The notes beneath the pieces were generated by a model. It was not told where the DNA came from and did not search any database. It saw only the letters and a program-made list of their open reading frames with translations. Both the position numbers and the translations under genes were made by a program. 64,000 nt of DNA from Peromyscus leucopus (lineage: Eukaryota > Chordata > Mammalia > Rodentia > Cricetidae), in contig NC_051075.1 of assembly GCF_004664715.2 (NCBI RefSeq), forward strand, positions 30,028,504-30,092,503, given 5' to 3'. Below are positions 40,445-53,114 of this stretch, one piece after another. Numbering within the stretch: position 1 is the stretch's first letter; each line of letters starts with the position of its first letter.

Positions 40445-42600
40445 TAGGAAGAGTCATGTTAAGTGTTTGGTATGTTAATTGCCTAAACTTTAAGTATTCT
40501 ATGACTATGGAAACCACATTTTACATCTTTATTCTTTTCAGATTCTCTAGGTTTATAGTAGGTTTATGTCCTAATAAGTCTGCATACTGAATAACACAGC
40601 TTCATGAATCAGCACAATGCAGAGCACTACCTGTTCACTACATGCTCCCCTGACTATCAGTGGAAATTCTTGCTACCTTCCACCTCTGAGAAAGAGTTGA
40701 ACTGCATATCATAAACTCCACAATGATAACAGATTCAATGTATAATATCTACTGCCCTGACGTATATTGCTTTTATAACAAAGGAAGTGGGAAAATATTT
40801 TTCTGTATTTTTTCCAATTACAGATTCTATAGTATATCTAACAATCTTCTTGAAGTAATAAATGAATGATATAATTATACACCAAGTAGCTATCTTGGAA
40901 GCAAAATGCTAGGTGTCATAAGAACAAGGAATTTCACTCTCTCTGGTGTTAGTGGTGAGGGATTACCATTGATTCTCATGATGTAACAATTCCATTTCAA
41001 ATCTGCTTTTCAGTGCACATACTTGGCAATTTCAACTGCCATTAGTAACACAAATTTAACTCCATGTTAAATAAAAAGAAGTCTTAGCAATATTTGCCTT
41101 TCACTTCGTATTTATTGGCAGAACTTTCATTTGGATGAATTAAAGTAGGAATATATCAAATATATACTTTTGCCATTACAGATTAGGAAAGGCCAGAGTA
41201 AATGTTATTTATTATACATTTTCATCTTATTTTGAACTTAATTAGGACAACTTTATTCAGGCCCAGGGATCTGACATAAATCTTGTTTCTGAATATAGAT
41301 GAAATATGAGCTTAATAAAAAATTGTGTTAGCCATCATCTTTAATTCAAACAAGATTTCTTACTGCTTGAAACATTACTTTTCCTCAGCAGCATGGAAAT
41401 GTCAGTTATCATTTGCTTATATAAGAACTTTGAGGTCTTAAAAATCATATTTTCATCTATTTCTATCTAGTCTGGAGAGCTTCATTTAACATGCTACATA
41501 TGAGATTAGAAATGTATTATTTATGCAGATGAAGAAAGATGTTGAATAGTTTAATTTTGTGAGGAAAGCAGATATATACCAAATGAAGAATGTGATCTTG
41601 GACTTTATTTTTTTAATTATATTAAACTGATAGTCTAAATTATTAGGCATTAACTTATTTTGTACACTTCTCAGTGTTCTTAACTATTTACATAAAAGAT
41701 TCTGGGTATGGAACGTTTATGCAAGTTCTCCAAATTCTAATTCTTAGGTTAAAATGCTGAGGTGGATTCAAACTTAGAGTTTGAAGAGAAGCTTAAGGTC
41801 AAGCAGATAAATTCAACTTCCTCATAAATTCCACACTGGAACATTGGATTCCTACTACTTGCCAGCCACTCTGGATTGAATGTATGATTGCCCACATAGA
41901 ATATCACTCTGATTTTATAGGTTTTAGAAATTATAGATTTTAAAATCACTTCATTGTAGGAAACTCACAGGTAAGAACATGACCCAGCTAGATCAAACTT
42001 AATCTCCATGTAAAGCTAAACAGCTGGAATGGACATTCATAAAGCATGGATTGTCTCTCAGGACTTAGAATAGCCATTTATATGTCATGGATTCTTGCTT
42101 AGGATTCTATGATTTCATTATTAACTACACTCTTATGTACTCACAACCAGAACAAAATAAAATATTGTGATAAAGTTGAAACTAAGAAATAAATTAGGTT
42201 TGTATCTTCTTTCGTGATCTATGTGTACTTTTGCCTGAATTCTGTCCTTGTCTCCTAATATTACACTTCTGTGGTCTCCTTTCTCCCCATTTTATTGAAA
42301 ATAGCTTTTGTTCTTCACGTAATATATCGTGATTACAGTTTTCCCCCTCTCTACTCCTCACAGACTGGTCCTAAATTGGAACCATCCCTTTTCTCTCTCT
42401 TATTAGAAAACAAACAGGTTTCTAAAGGATAATAATAATAAAAAAAGAGAAAAATAAGGTAAAGCAAACACTCACTCATCAGATTAGGCCAAAACAAAGA
42501 GAAGGAAAAGAGCAACAGAAAAGGAACAGGAAACAAAGGCCCACTCATTCATATACTCAGGACTCCCATAGAAACAATAAATGGGAAGCCATAATTTATA
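40445..42600. other. No recognisable feature
   Basis: AT-rich. Several short frames without domains. One of the longest stretches without a repeat I can name. Confidence 0.45.
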
Positions 42601-42607
42601 GAGAAAG

Positions 42608-42672
42608 GGTAAAAAAAAAAACAAGAAGAGGAAGGAGGGAGGAAGGGAGGGAGGAGAGGGGAAGAAAGAGGA
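42608..42672. repeat. Purine-rich (GGAA)n-like tract
   Basis: A run then GGAA/GGGAGG repeats. It produces the spurious Pro/Ser/Phe-rich minus frames here. Confidence 0.85.
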
Positions 42673-44127
42673 AAACAATAAAAAATTAAAAGTAAGATAA
42701 TTTTTTTAAAAGCCTTGAGACATGACATTATGAGACAAGCTCCAAAGATGCCATTAAGTTTGGTTTTTATGGCCACCAACCACTGGGAATAAAGTCTACC
42801 CTTAAGAGCAGTTTATATCCTCAGCTACAGTCCCTTGCAGGCAACAAAACATTACATTTCAAGTGGTTACCGCTTGGATATAGCTTCTGGTTTAGGAGTT
42901 GGAGCATGGGACCACCTCTTCTAGTTCTTCATCTGTTGCAGACTCCCACAGGCCTTGTGCCCATTGCCTCCATGTCTGTGACTTCATCTATGAAAAATCC
43001 AGTTGGTTTTGAGAACCGTCTTTTCCCAGTGTCCTCCATCCACTTTGTGTCTGACACTTCCTGACTCCTCTTCGACAGTGTTTCCTAAGCTATGAGGGGA
43101 AGGATTTGATGGAGACATCCTGTTTAGGAGTGAGTCTTCCAAGGTCTCACACTCTCAGGATAGTGTCTTGTCTCTATATCTGTTCCTATATACTGCAGGG
43201 GGACACATCTCTGATAGTGATTGATCAAGGTACTGATCTATAAGTATAGCAGAATGTCATTAGGTGTCATTTTATTGCTATGTTTATTTAGTAGAACAGT
43301 AGTTTTTTGTTTTGCCTAGGTCCCTGGAATAGTCTCATGTTCTTGGTCACCCAAGAAGTGTCAGGTATGGCATGGACTGGGCCATCCGACAAATCAAATA
43401 CTAGCTAGTTACTCACAAAAGTTGTATGCCATCCTTATACTAGTATAACTTGCAGGTAGGACACCATTATAGAATGGTTTTCAGCTGAGTGGGTATTTAC
43501 ATTTCTCATTCAGCAGTATACAGAGTACTTTTCTCAACCAAAGATGAAAGCACGTAGGGATGAAGGCTCTATAAAGACACCACCTTGACTTCTCCATGTT
43601 CAATACGTTGTGTAACTTGTCTTCAGCAATATAGCCTTGCTGTAAGTGTGTGGAAAGTAACATATAACTTTAGCAACAGCCTGGGCTATTTGGGGGATCT
43701 GATAGGATGCATTTGGCCAATAACTCAACTAGATGTAACCAATCTCAGCCCTGGAAGCTTCATTTGGTGACAAGAGATGTCTGGTTGAAATCCTCTCTTC
43801 CCCATTATTTGGTGATTTCAATTAGATTACCCTCCTATATGTATATCTTATGAAGATTTTACTGTATTAGGAATTCCCACTACTCTCAAATATCCATTAC
43901 TTTTATCTTTATCTCCCCTTTACTCCCCATTTTGTCCTCTTTTACTCCAGTTTCAGTCTCCCTTAGCCATTCATAACTATATATTATATTTCCCTTTCTT
44001 AGGATGATTCTCTCTGCCACTCTCCACCTAGTCCCTTAATCCATAACTAACCTCCGAGACTCTACAGGTTGTGTCTTGAATATAATTGACCTAACAGCTA
44101 ATATCCACAGTCCTTGGTATAGGGGAG

Positions 44128-44496
44128 TGTGGATTGATAAATAATAGATATGAAAATTAGAGATGTAGGTGTAAAAGAAAAAGACAGAGCCACAGAAGAA
44201 CATTGGGAGAGCTCTGGGTCAATATTGTAGTTGCCCTGAATTTATTATTCACAACCTTTTTATACCCAAAGCAAAGGGGGCAAAAGACCTCCTGCTTTCA
44301 AGGACATTATCTTTCAAAGTACAAACAAGTTATACTAAACACCTCCTTAATACTCAAGATACCTGGTAACCACACCTTTGGAAAAAATCCTGTTATGCAG
44401 CCTCGAGGGGCAAAAGCAAAACAAGCTGGTACACTCTGACCTTGAGTCAAGATGGAATAAGGCCTCACTATGAAGTCTCTGTGCCCCCACCCCCAG
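44128..44496 (-). mobile_element. ERV LTR, same family as 5437-5833
   Basis: Shares 'acacctggtaaccacacct'-type sequence (here 'acctggtaaccacacctttg'), 'actctgaccttga', 'aaggcctcactatgaagtct' and 'ctttttatacc' with the LTR at 5437-5833. Inserted in L1. Exact ends are unsure and I see no clear duplication. Confidence 0.75.
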
Positions 44497-45834
44497 TTAC
44501 CTCACCCTAGATGAAATGTTCTAGTTCCATTCATGTTAAGAATTGCAATGTCTTCTTAGAAAATTTTTCCTTTGATGAGTATATAGTGTACTTTTTTATC
44601 CTGATTATTTTTTAAATCTTTTTCCAAATATTAAAATGGCTACATTGATGCTCATCTTAGGTCTATTTGCTTGGAATATCTTTTTCTGTCCTTTTACCTT
44701 GAGGTAATGTCTATCATTTATTTTAAGGTGTGTTTCTTTGATACAACAAAAGGATAGATCCTGTTTTTTCCATCCAATCTGTTAGTCTGTGTCTTTTTAT
44801 TGGAAAATTGAGAGTCCATATATGTTGAGAGATATCAATGAGCCTTGTTTGTTGATTTCACTTATTTTGTTGTTGTTGTTTATTGTGATGATGGTGGTTG
44901 GTTTGTATGTATGTGATTCTTTCTCCTCTTTTGATTTGCTTGTCTGGGATTATTTAGTTTTTGTGTTCTCTTAGATGTGTTTAACCATTTTTACGGTAGA
45001 GTTTTCCTGCTATTGACTTTATTTGTAGATGGATATTGCTTAAATTTGGTTTTATGATGGAAAGTCTTAATTTGTCCAACTAATGTGATTGAAAGTTTTG
45101 CTCATATACTAGTATGGCAGACATTTGTGGTCTTTTAAAACCTGTTGTACATCTCTCCAGGCCTTTCTGAACATCTGCTCAGACCTTTGAGTTTTATAAA
45201 GTCTTTATCGATAAGTCAGGTGTTAGTATAATGTACCTGCCTTTATATTTATTCGGTCTTTTGTCCTTGCAGATCTTAATATTCTTTCTTTGTTCTGCAT
45301 GTTTAGTGTTTTGATTATTATGTGCTAAGGGAAATTCTCTTTCTGGCCTAGTTTATTTGATGTTCTTTATGTTTCTCGTTCTATGATTGGCAGTTCCTTC
45401 TTTAGGTTAGGGGGATTTTCTTCTTGATTTTGTTGGAAATGTCTGAGCCTTTGATCTGAGTTTCTTCTATTCCTATTTTTCCTAAATTTGGTCATTTCGT
45501 AGTTTCCCAGATTTCCTGGGTGTTTTGTGCCAAGATTACTTTAGATTTAACGGTTTCTTAGACCAAGAAATCCATTTCTTCTAATTGTGATTTCAATCTA
45601 CAAAGTTCTCTTTTCCATCTCTTGCTGAGGTTTTATTTTTTTTTTCCACTGAGGTTCCTCTTTGAGTTCCAAAATTTTTCATTTCCAGTTTTCCCTTGAT
45701 TTAGACCTTCTTTATTCACTCTATTTCCATTTTCAGGTTTGAATTATTTTATTCATTTGCTTCATCTATTTGCTTTTATTTTGGTTGATTTCTTTTGTTG
45801 CTGTTTAATTTATTTAAATTTATTTAATGTGTGT

Positions 45835-45958
45835 CGGTGTGAAGGTGTCAGATCTCCTGGAACTGGAATTACAGGCAGTTGTGACCTGCCATGTGGGTAC
45901 TGGGAATTGAAACCCGGGTCCTCTGGAAGAGCAGCCAATCATCTCTCCAGCTCCTTCA
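45835..45958 (-). repeat. B2-family SINE head, antisense
   Basis: 'tcctggaactggaattacag', 'gacctgccatgtgggtactg', 'gggtcctctggaagagcag', 'atctctccagctcc': complement of a B2 5' part. Inserted in L1 ORF1 sequence. Confidence 0.9.
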
Positions 45959-46204
45959 TAGATTTCTTTAAGAGATTCATTCATTCCCTCTTCAGCACTC
46001 CTGTCATATTCATAATGACTATTTTAATGTCTTTCTTTTGTGTGTCAGCTCTATTGAAATACTCACTGCCCACTGTAATAGGGTTGCTTGGCTGTAGTGG
46101 AGATATATTGGCCTGACTCTTATTGATGATTGTATTTTTATGCTGTTGTTTAGGCATCTGAGATGGGAAATTGTACAATTATAGGTGCAGATATCTGCTC
46201 TTGT

Positions 46205-46206
<2 letters not shown>

Positions 46207-46238
<32 letters not shown>
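46207..46238. repeat. T32 run
   Basis: Uninterrupted T run between ORF1-like and 5'UTR-like L1 sequence. It could be a site where a small retroposon tail inserted, or the join of two L1 pieces. Confidence 0.97.
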
Positions 46239-46239
<1 letters not shown>

Positions 46240-46389
46240 TTGTTGTTCTTTGGTTTCTGTTGCCCTCTCTGGATCTTAGGAGAGTGTGGCAGTTGTATGT
46301 TGCCCAATTTGGAACACATAATTTAGAAATTCTTCTTGGATCCTGATAAGTGTGGCCACTGGGGTTTCCAGGAAAAATGTGCTTCAAGG

Positions 46390-47150
46390 TAATGAGAGCT
46401 GACACTTGAGGAATGAGGGTGGGCTGGGAATGAGAGGATGAGCTGGTCTACAGGAAGAAGGAAAGCAGGGTGTTGCACCAGGATCTGCTTCGTGCCTCAT
46501 GGTTGGTGTCAGAATGTAAGGAGAGGCCAACCAGTGGTAGTATGCTATAGAGCTGGGAATGAGACTGGGTGACTGGATATGGATGAGAAGACAGAGAGGG
46601 AAGATATGAAGCCAGCTTACCTGCTTTGCTGTCCTACTTGTTTTTATGTCAGGCTTGGCTGGCTCATTCCCAGGAAAAGCCTACTGGAAGTTGGGGGTTG
46701 GGATTGGAGGATGAGTTGGAGGAATGCTGGAGGAGAAGATCTGTGGATATGCTGTTGGTGGAGCCAGAGAGGAGAAGGAGGCCACAGAAGGTGGTTTCTA
46801 CAGATATGGGGATAATGCTATGCTGGTGGATTGATTTGGAAGAAAAGAGGTAAAAGTGATGATTCCCAGTGAGGTTCCCGGTTTCCCTGGCCAGAATGAC
46901 CTGTAGGGAAAGCCTGATGGATTTGGCAACTAGAATAAAGAGATGGTTCTGGGGAAGAAAGGTTGAAGGGGAGATCTGTGTGATCCACTGGAGATTGGGG
47001 CATGGAGGAAGGGAAAACCTTAGCAGGTGGTCTGCTACAGAGCTATGGATGAGACTGTGGGATTGGATTTAAAGTAGATGAGGGAGAGACATAAAGATCT
47101 GCATTGTTAACCAACCTGCTTCCCTTGTCAGAATGGCCTCCAATGTAGAG
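46390..47150 (-). repeat. L1 5'UTR-like G-rich block with internal repeats
   Basis: GC-richer than surroundings with recurring motifs about 240-260 bases apart: 'gctatagagctgggaatgag' (about 46546) and 'gctacagagctatggatgag' (about 47034), and 'ctggccagaatgacctgtag' versus 'cttgtcagaatggcctcc'. Tandem, CpG-poor monomer remnants are typical of rodent L1 promoters. Frames at 46579-47072 are chance. Confidence 0.5.
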
Positions 47151-47209
47151 TTTCTATAGCTTATTTTTAAATTTATTCCTTAGTATCTTGTGGTCTTGAT
47201 AGTGCAATT

Positions 47210-47565
47210 TATATTTTTTATTAAGAAATTTTATTATTCATTTTATATACCAATCACAGATCCCCCTCTTCCCTCCTCCCAGCCCTCCAGCCTTCCTCCA
47301 ACCATTCACTCTCCATTCCCTCATACAAAAAGGTATGACCTCCCATGGGGAGTCAGCAGAGCCTGGTACATTCAATACAGGCAGGTCCAAGCCCCTCCCC
47401 CTGCCTCAAGGCTGTGCAATCTGTCCCACCAGAGGTAGTGGGCTCCAAAATGCTAGCTCCTGCATCAGGTATGGATGCTGATCCTACTGCCAGGGGGGCC
47501 CTTAAGTAGATCAAGCAACATAACTGTCTTGCTTATGCAGAGGGCCTAGTCCAGTTTTATACATT
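47210..47565 (-). mobile_element. L1 3'UTR fragment, minus strand
   Basis: 'ctcttccctcctcccagcc', 'gacctcccatggggagtcag', 'gtacattcaatacaggcagg', 'gcttatgcagagggcctag': complement of a rodent L1 3'UTR. Confidence 0.8.
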
Positions 47566-47634
47566 TTAAATTCAGTTTTTCTTTATAGGTATATTGTAAT
47601 GCAAGTAAATCTTGCAGGTTACCTTCTCAGTCTG

Positions 47635-47779
47635 ACTAAATTCATTTATTGATGTTTTTATTAGAGCATTTCACACATGAATACATTGTATTTGCTTCAC
47701 TTCCAGGCTCCTCCAACTTCTTCTTTTTCACTCTATTCACCACGTGAAGAATTCAATCCTCATCTTCTATTTTCCGTTT

Positions 47780-47835
<56 letters not shown>

Positions 47836-48420
47836 ATTAAAAACACACCTTTCAATCATTTTCAATATATTTTCACTGGTAGGATAGTTGGATTGTATCA
47901 TAAATCTATTTTTAAGTTTTTTTCTTTTCTGAGAAGCTCTTTTGTTGTTTTTCATGATATATGTACTAAATTACATTCACATCCACAAACTGCAAGACCT
48001 TCCTTTCCCCCACAAGAGTAGCATTTGCTGTTTTTGTTCTCACCGTGGTATGATCTTAATTTCCCTGGTAGTTAGGCACACTGCACATTTTCCACTTACC
48101 TGCTGATCATCTGTGTCTTCCCTTGAGAGATGTATCTTTCCAGGTCCACTACATACTTTAATGTTATTTATGTCTATACAGTTAGGCTTCATGAGTTTCT
48201 CGCAAGATTCTGGATATTAAGCCTTATCAGTTACATAGTTTCCAGCATTTCTCCCATTCTATAGTTGTCCAATTACACTGTGGACTATTTTTCTGGGTAG
48301 AAATATTTTTCTTTGTTACAATTTCATGTCTCCAGATTTGCATGTTATTTCTTGTGATACTGGGAATGTCTCATCATGTTTTAAAAATCTCTTTAATTGC
48401 TACTTGACTACTATACATGC
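47635..48420 (-). repeat. Old L1 ORF2 fragment, antisense, with (GT)n
   Basis: 'ggtaggatagttggattgta', 'tctggatattaagccttatc', 'atttctcccattctatagtt' and 'atgtctccagatttgcatg' follow the complement of L1 ORF2. A GT run of about 48 bases lies at 47785-47832. Confidence 0.7.
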
Positions 48421-48461
48421 TTCATGCCAAATGTTGTTATAGAGGAAATATAGTATTGAAC

Positions 48462-48612
48462 TTTTTTTTTTTCTGAGATAGAGTTTCTCTGTGTAACTTT
48501 GGTGTCTTTCTTGTATCTTGCTCTGTAGACCAGGCTGGCCTGGAACTCACAGAAATTCGTTTGGCTCTGCCTCCCAAGTTCTGGGATTAAAGGCGTACAT
48601 CACTACCACCTG
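48462..48612 (-). repeat. B1 SINE, minus strand, with TSD
   Basis: T run, 'gagatagagtttctctgtgt', 'gtagaccaggctggcctgg', 'ctgggattaaaggcgtacat'. Duplication TATTGAACT on both sides. Confidence 0.93.
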
Positions 48613-48614
48613 GC

Positions 48615-48888
48615 AATATTGAACTCTTAAAGTGACATAATGTATAAAGATAATTCAAAAAATGAATGAAAACCTAAATGTATGTTCAAATGCCTATATG
48701 CTAATTTAACAAGGAGAACATTATCTTTCTGTTAGAAGATTGACAACCTTCAGAAAATAATTCACTTAGGACTTGAGAATCATTAAGTAAATATTACTTA
48801 GTTTTTACTAGTTTATTTACTTAGTGCTTATGATTATTGAGTCATCACAAAATAGTTGAGTTTAAAAATCCAATCAATTCTGAGGATT
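48615..48888. other. No recognisable feature
   Basis: AT-rich, nothing nameable. Confidence 0.5.
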
Positions 48889-48890
48889 AG

Positions 48891-49428
48891 TGTGATGGGT
48901 ATTCTTGGTTGTCTACTTGACTATACCTGGAATAAACTATAATCCACAAATGGAAGATACACTTGTGATCTTGATCTTCAGGCAAGAAGACAACTTGCTT
49001 TTGATCTGGATCTTGAGACTGGAAGACACACACCTTTAATCCTGACCTCAGGACTGGAGAGTACGCCTTTATTCTGGGACACACCTTCTGCTGTAAACCT
49101 TTATAAGGACAATGAAGAAGGAAGGATTTCTTCTTTGCCTGCTTGCCCTCACCTTGTCAGCACATCCATTCCTTCGCTGGCAACAGAGCCTCCTTCTTCA
49201 GAATTCCAGCATATATAGAAGATCACCTGAGGCACAGCCTCCTGAGACTGAGGAGCTACTAGATCCTTGGAATTTCCATTCACACTGGCCATTGTTGGAC
49301 TGCAGCCTATAGGTCATTTCAATAAATACCCATGTATATTGTACCATATGGTAGATAGATGGAGACAAAGATAGAAAAAGAGATTTATTCCATAAGTTCT
49401 GTGACTCTAAAGAATCCTGACTAATACA
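48891..49428 (+). mobile_element. MaLR-type LTR
   Basis: Starts 'tgtgatgggtattcttggtt', has 'ggacacaccttctgctgta', 'tttataaggacaatgaagaa', 'tttgcctgcttgccctcacc', 'ccattgttggactgcag', and ends 'gaatcctgactaataca', the usual 3' end of MaLR LTRs. The 66-codon frame inside is chance. No duplication seen. Confidence 0.7.
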
Positions 49429-49429
49429 G

Positions 49430-50840
49430 GTATGAAAATGAAAGATAGGAAAACCAAAAATTTAAAATATAATCTTCATTACAGAGTTAATTGTTTCAAG
49501 AAAGAAATTATTTATATGTTGAAAATTTTTGTTGGCTAAGTTGTCACATAGATTTTTCTGTCTACTCATTTACTTCTTTGATTAATTGTTTTGATGGCAA
49601 ATAAGTGACCTATATAACAGTCACCCCTCATTAGGAAAACTCAAATGTTCTACAAAGGAAATAGGAATTCTTGCACATAATTAATCTTACAATATAATCA
49701 TCTAAACTCTGAGAAGATGAACAATTACTTCATGTGAAAGAGCAGAGCAAACCAGAACAAGGATATACAATTATCAATTCAACTATAACTGAAGCTCATG
49801 AGAAAAAAAGACTGTATGATTAATATGCACCATTGAGATGACACTTTTATAATAATGATAAGTTTCCCAACAACAATAAAATTGGCCTTTGTGCTTGAAC
49901 TTATTGAAAAGAAAGGGTAAAGTATAGAGTCAGAGGCAATGGCTTTTGAAGTTTCCTGTAATAGTTATTAGGCAGATGAAACTCAAATCTCACCTGTAAA
50001 ACTTCTCAGGCTAGAAAAAATACAAGGCAGACAATGCAGGGTCTTTACTTATTCAAAGGGTAGTTATTGATTACATATTCATTGTCACACACCATGCAAG
50101 CATTCACGGGATGAAGATTAATGATACCCTTTCTTTCCTGAAACAGATTAATTCAAAATGTAGAATTACAATCCACAATTATGAATGCCTCCCTAAGACA
50201 ATGACAAAAAGCTTTTTAATTAGTCAAACTGATGGTTAGACTGGGAAGAGTTTTGAGAGGATGTTTTTTGATCAAGAATGGAGAAATGTGCAAATTGGAA
50301 GAAACAAAATAGAAAATAGCATTTGTAGCACTGGGTGTTAATAAGAAAAGGCAAACACAGGAACACCAGCAGACTGTAAAATATCCACAGTACATGTTTG
50401 GAGGCCTTAATATAAAATGTCTTTCTCAGTTGATCATGGAAGTGAATGATTATAGGAAGCAAATGGCACATGCGTGTTCTGAGGTGAGCATATGATTACT
50501 TTCTTTTTTACTAATTTGTCAAATAATACCAAGAACCTTCCAAAGATCACTTTGTGCTATATGATGCATGTCAGTCCCAAGGTGTGAACTGTAAAGAATG
50601 GAAATACTTTGCAAACACACTTACCTATGTTCTTTTTTTTTCCTTAAAATAATTAAGCACTTGTGTGTGTTTGTGTTGTTTCACATGGGGCAAGTTCTGT
50701 GTCTGTGATATGTTGTATTTGTGTGTTACATGTACTTATGGATATTACACATGTGCATACGCACCCTTTGAATCCATATTTTCCCTTTTTTATTATGTCA
50801 AACAGCCTCTCTCATTCAACCTGAAATTCATCAAATTAGC
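49430..50840. other. No recognisable feature
   Basis: AT-rich, no gene or nameable repeat. Confidence 0.45.
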
Positions 50841-50844
50841 CATG

Positions 50845-51000
50845 TTGGCTCAACCATGAGCTTTGGGCACCTGTCTACCTTCTCTCGGTGTTAAACACAG
50901 GACCCTCCATTGCTGCTGGCTTTTGAGTTGGTTCTGGGGATCCATATCCAGGTCCTCAGACTCACTTTATCAACTGTACCTTCTCCAAAGCCCCCATGTG
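50845..51000 (-). repeat. SINE (B4-like), antisense
   Basis: 'gctggcttttgagttggttc', 'ggatccatatccaggtcctc' and 'tttatcaactgtacc' follow the complement of a tRNA-derived SINE head. Confidence 0.5.
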
Positions 51001-51004
51001 TGCA

Positions 51005-51325
51005 TTTTACAGAATCTGTTCTCTTGCTGTTCAGTGTCATTGAACACTGCCTGAAACACTATTGAGCTCAACTTCCACACTATTGTAGTCTAGGAACTGC
51101 AATGCTTTAGCTGAGTACAGGTACTCCTCAACGTTACAGAAACATAATGATCTAACTGTGGAAAACAGATGTTAATGATCTTCTAAAGTCGTCCCTCACC
51201 ATATATCAAGTATTTCACATTATATTTTGTTATAATGCTTGATTTTAAAATACAATGCTTACGAGGGTGTGTTGGTAAAATACCCCCAAGCACAACAGGC
51301 ATAAAGAGCAATTTGTATCTGCAGC
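51005..51325. other. No recognisable feature
   Basis: Nothing nameable. Confidence 0.45.
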
Positions 51326-51329
51326 AACC

Positions 51330-51560
51330 AAGCGAAATTGAGGTATAGCAACGCCCATCTGTAATCCCAATCTGCTAGTTGAACCAGAGACCTGGAACTT
51401 TGATGCCACCAAGCCTAGACTAATAGTTGAGATTCAGGCTAGGTGATAGAGTCTGTATAAAAAAAAAGGTAGAGAGATCAAGAATGACATGTGGTGTTGA
51501 CTTCTGAACTCCACATACACATGCACCCAGGAGCACACATGAACATATACAAACATATAT
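51330..51560 (+). repeat. SINE (B4-like), plus strand
   Basis: 'gcccatctgtaatcccaatc', 'tagacta...gattcaggc', 'gtgttgacttctgaactcca' and a CA/ATA-rich end follow a rodent B4-type element. Confidence 0.55.
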
Positions 51561-51849
51561 ACATAAAATTGCTGCTTGAATTGTTTAGTTGAGTTTCATT
51601 TAGAACATCATTAAATACATTTAAAATTTGGATTAGTGCAAAATTTCCAACAATTTACATTAAAATGTACCAAAAATATTTCAAATAAACTCTTAAATGA
51701 TTTATCATTTACATGATATATAAATGTATTTCTTCCTGTTATTGTACAACCAGATCTATATCATGTACTTTGTGTACTAAATTAGTAAGTAACTAGCAGG
51801 GTAGATATGCTTTACTGTGAACTTTATGCACCCTTGTGTGGACACACAC

Positions 51850-51852
<3 letters not shown>

Positions 51853-51898
<46 letters not shown>
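51853..51898. repeat. (CA)n microsatellite
   Basis: CA run of about 44 bases bordered by the short repeated phrase 'accaaacacac' on both sides. Confidence 0.97.
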
Positions 51899-51899
<1 letters not shown>

Positions 51900-52265
51900 A
51901 AACACACACAATTTAATTCAAATATAAAACAAGGCTTGAGCATGTTGATATAAGCATTTCTATGGAAAATACTGGAAGCTTATTAAAAATTAAAAACAAG
52001 TCTACCAAAGGTTAATTTAAATCAGATTGAAATCACACCTTGGAGAGGTCACGGACTTCTGTGTTTACTGCAGCACTATTCACACAGCCTGGCCTTAAAA
52101 CAAGACAAGTAAGTGTGTCAAATAACTGAAGAAGATGGTGAATACCCAAAGTACACCAAGTTTTACTTGGCCTTGTAAAACACGGACATCTTGGGGTTTG
52201 TGACAACACTAATGAAGTTACAGATTAAATCCAAGTAAAGTGATTCAGCCATCTTTGGCAATATG
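51900..52265. other. No clear feature
   Basis: AT-rich. A short stretch near 52050-52150 ('gtttactgcagcactattca') resembles L1 ORF2 plus strand, but too little remains to delimit. Confidence 0.4.
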
Positions 52266-52273
52266 GTATTGTG

Positions 52274-52792
52274 TTTAGCAGGAATCTTAAAAGTTCTTAC
52301 TAATAAAATCAAACCCAGGTCAGTTATTGGGGTCCATGCTGGTAGATCAGAGACAGAACAAGCCACAGCTATCTCACCTTGCCGGATCCTCAGCTGGTCT
52401 TGTCTCCTCAGACTGGAGGCCTCTGAGTCCTCATCCGGAATGGGTCTCAGCTGAATTACTGCTCAAAAGCCTGAATGCTTAATCAGCCATATGCTTAACC
52501 AGCCAAATGCTTAACCAGCCAAATGCCTCTAGTTTCTGGTTCTCACGCCTTATATATCTTTCAGTTTTCTACCACCACTCCCTGGGATTAAAGGCTGGCT
52601 TTCTGGGATTAAATAGTCACCATGCTTGGCTATTTCCAATGTGGCCTTGAACTCACAGAGATCCAGAGGGATTTCTATCTCTGGAATGCTAGGATTAAAG
52701 GTGTGAGTGCCACCATTTTCTAGCCTTTGTATCTAGTGGCTGTCTGTTCTCTGACCCCAGATAAATTTATTAGAATACACAATACCACCACA
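52274..52792 (-). mobile_element. Solo LTR, family 1, perfect TSD
   Basis: 519 bp ending CACCACA on the plus strand, flanked by the perfect 6-bp duplication ATTGTG (52268-52273 and 52793-52798). The first base pair is TT rather than TG, a mutated terminus. 'gacctctatg'-type, 'gatctcag'-type and B1-like 'gggattaaa' units match the other family-1 LTRs. It has an extra short direct repeat ('aaccagccaaatgctt', 52488-52525). Confidence 0.92.
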
Positions 52793-52879
52793 ATTGTGCA
52801 CATCATTTTTTAAAGATCTGTATATCTTCTGTTAAGTGTCTCACAAAATCATCAAAAATAATTCAGGGAAACTCTGCAA

Positions 52880-53110
52880 AGTGACACACACACATCTCTA
52901 TATACTTACTCCCAAATAAGTATACACATGACTGGTAGAAACCATGTAGTGTTTGTCTTTCTGAGCCAAGGTTACCTTATTTAATATATTTTTTTCTCAG
53001 CTCCCACTGTTTTCCTGCAAACTGCCTAAATTCATTTTTCTTTAGAGCTGAATAAAATTCTGTTGTTTATATATGCCACATTTTCATTGTGTTTTAATAA
53101 AAATATAGGT
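52880..53110 (-). repeat. Old L1 ORF2 fragment, antisense
   Basis: 'tgtttgtctttctgagcca', 'gagctgaataaaattctgtt' and 'tatatgccacattttcattg' are the complement of the L1 ORF2 C-terminal region. Confidence 0.6.
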
Positions 53111-53114
53111 TGAT

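Larger units (their letters stand above)
42820..47150 (-). mobile_element. L1, minus strand, internally deleted, with 5'UTR-like end
   Basis: Low to high coordinates: 3'UTR and ORF2-end complement (42820-44125), an ERV LTR insertion (44128-44496), a scrap of ORF2 end ('gttacctcaccctagatga', 'ctagttccattcatg'), then a jump to the ORF1/ORF2-start region (about 44540-46180: 'ggtgtgtttctttgataca', 'gaaagttttgctcatata', 'tcccagatttcctgggtg'), and finally a G-rich block (46390-47150) resembling an L1 5'UTR. Most of ORF2 is missing. A B2 (45835-45958) and a T32 run interrupt it. Alternative: two overlapping L1 insertions rather than one deleted copy. Confidence 0.7.

Noticed and set aside
45739..46405. 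125-codon plus frame and 128-codon minus frame
   Set aside because: They cross a B2 insertion and L1 sequence or the T32 run (poly-Lys); not genes.
46579..47072. Overlapping Trp/Glu-rich frames
   Set aside because: Chance frames in the G-rich L1 5'UTR-like block, several overlapping in different frames.
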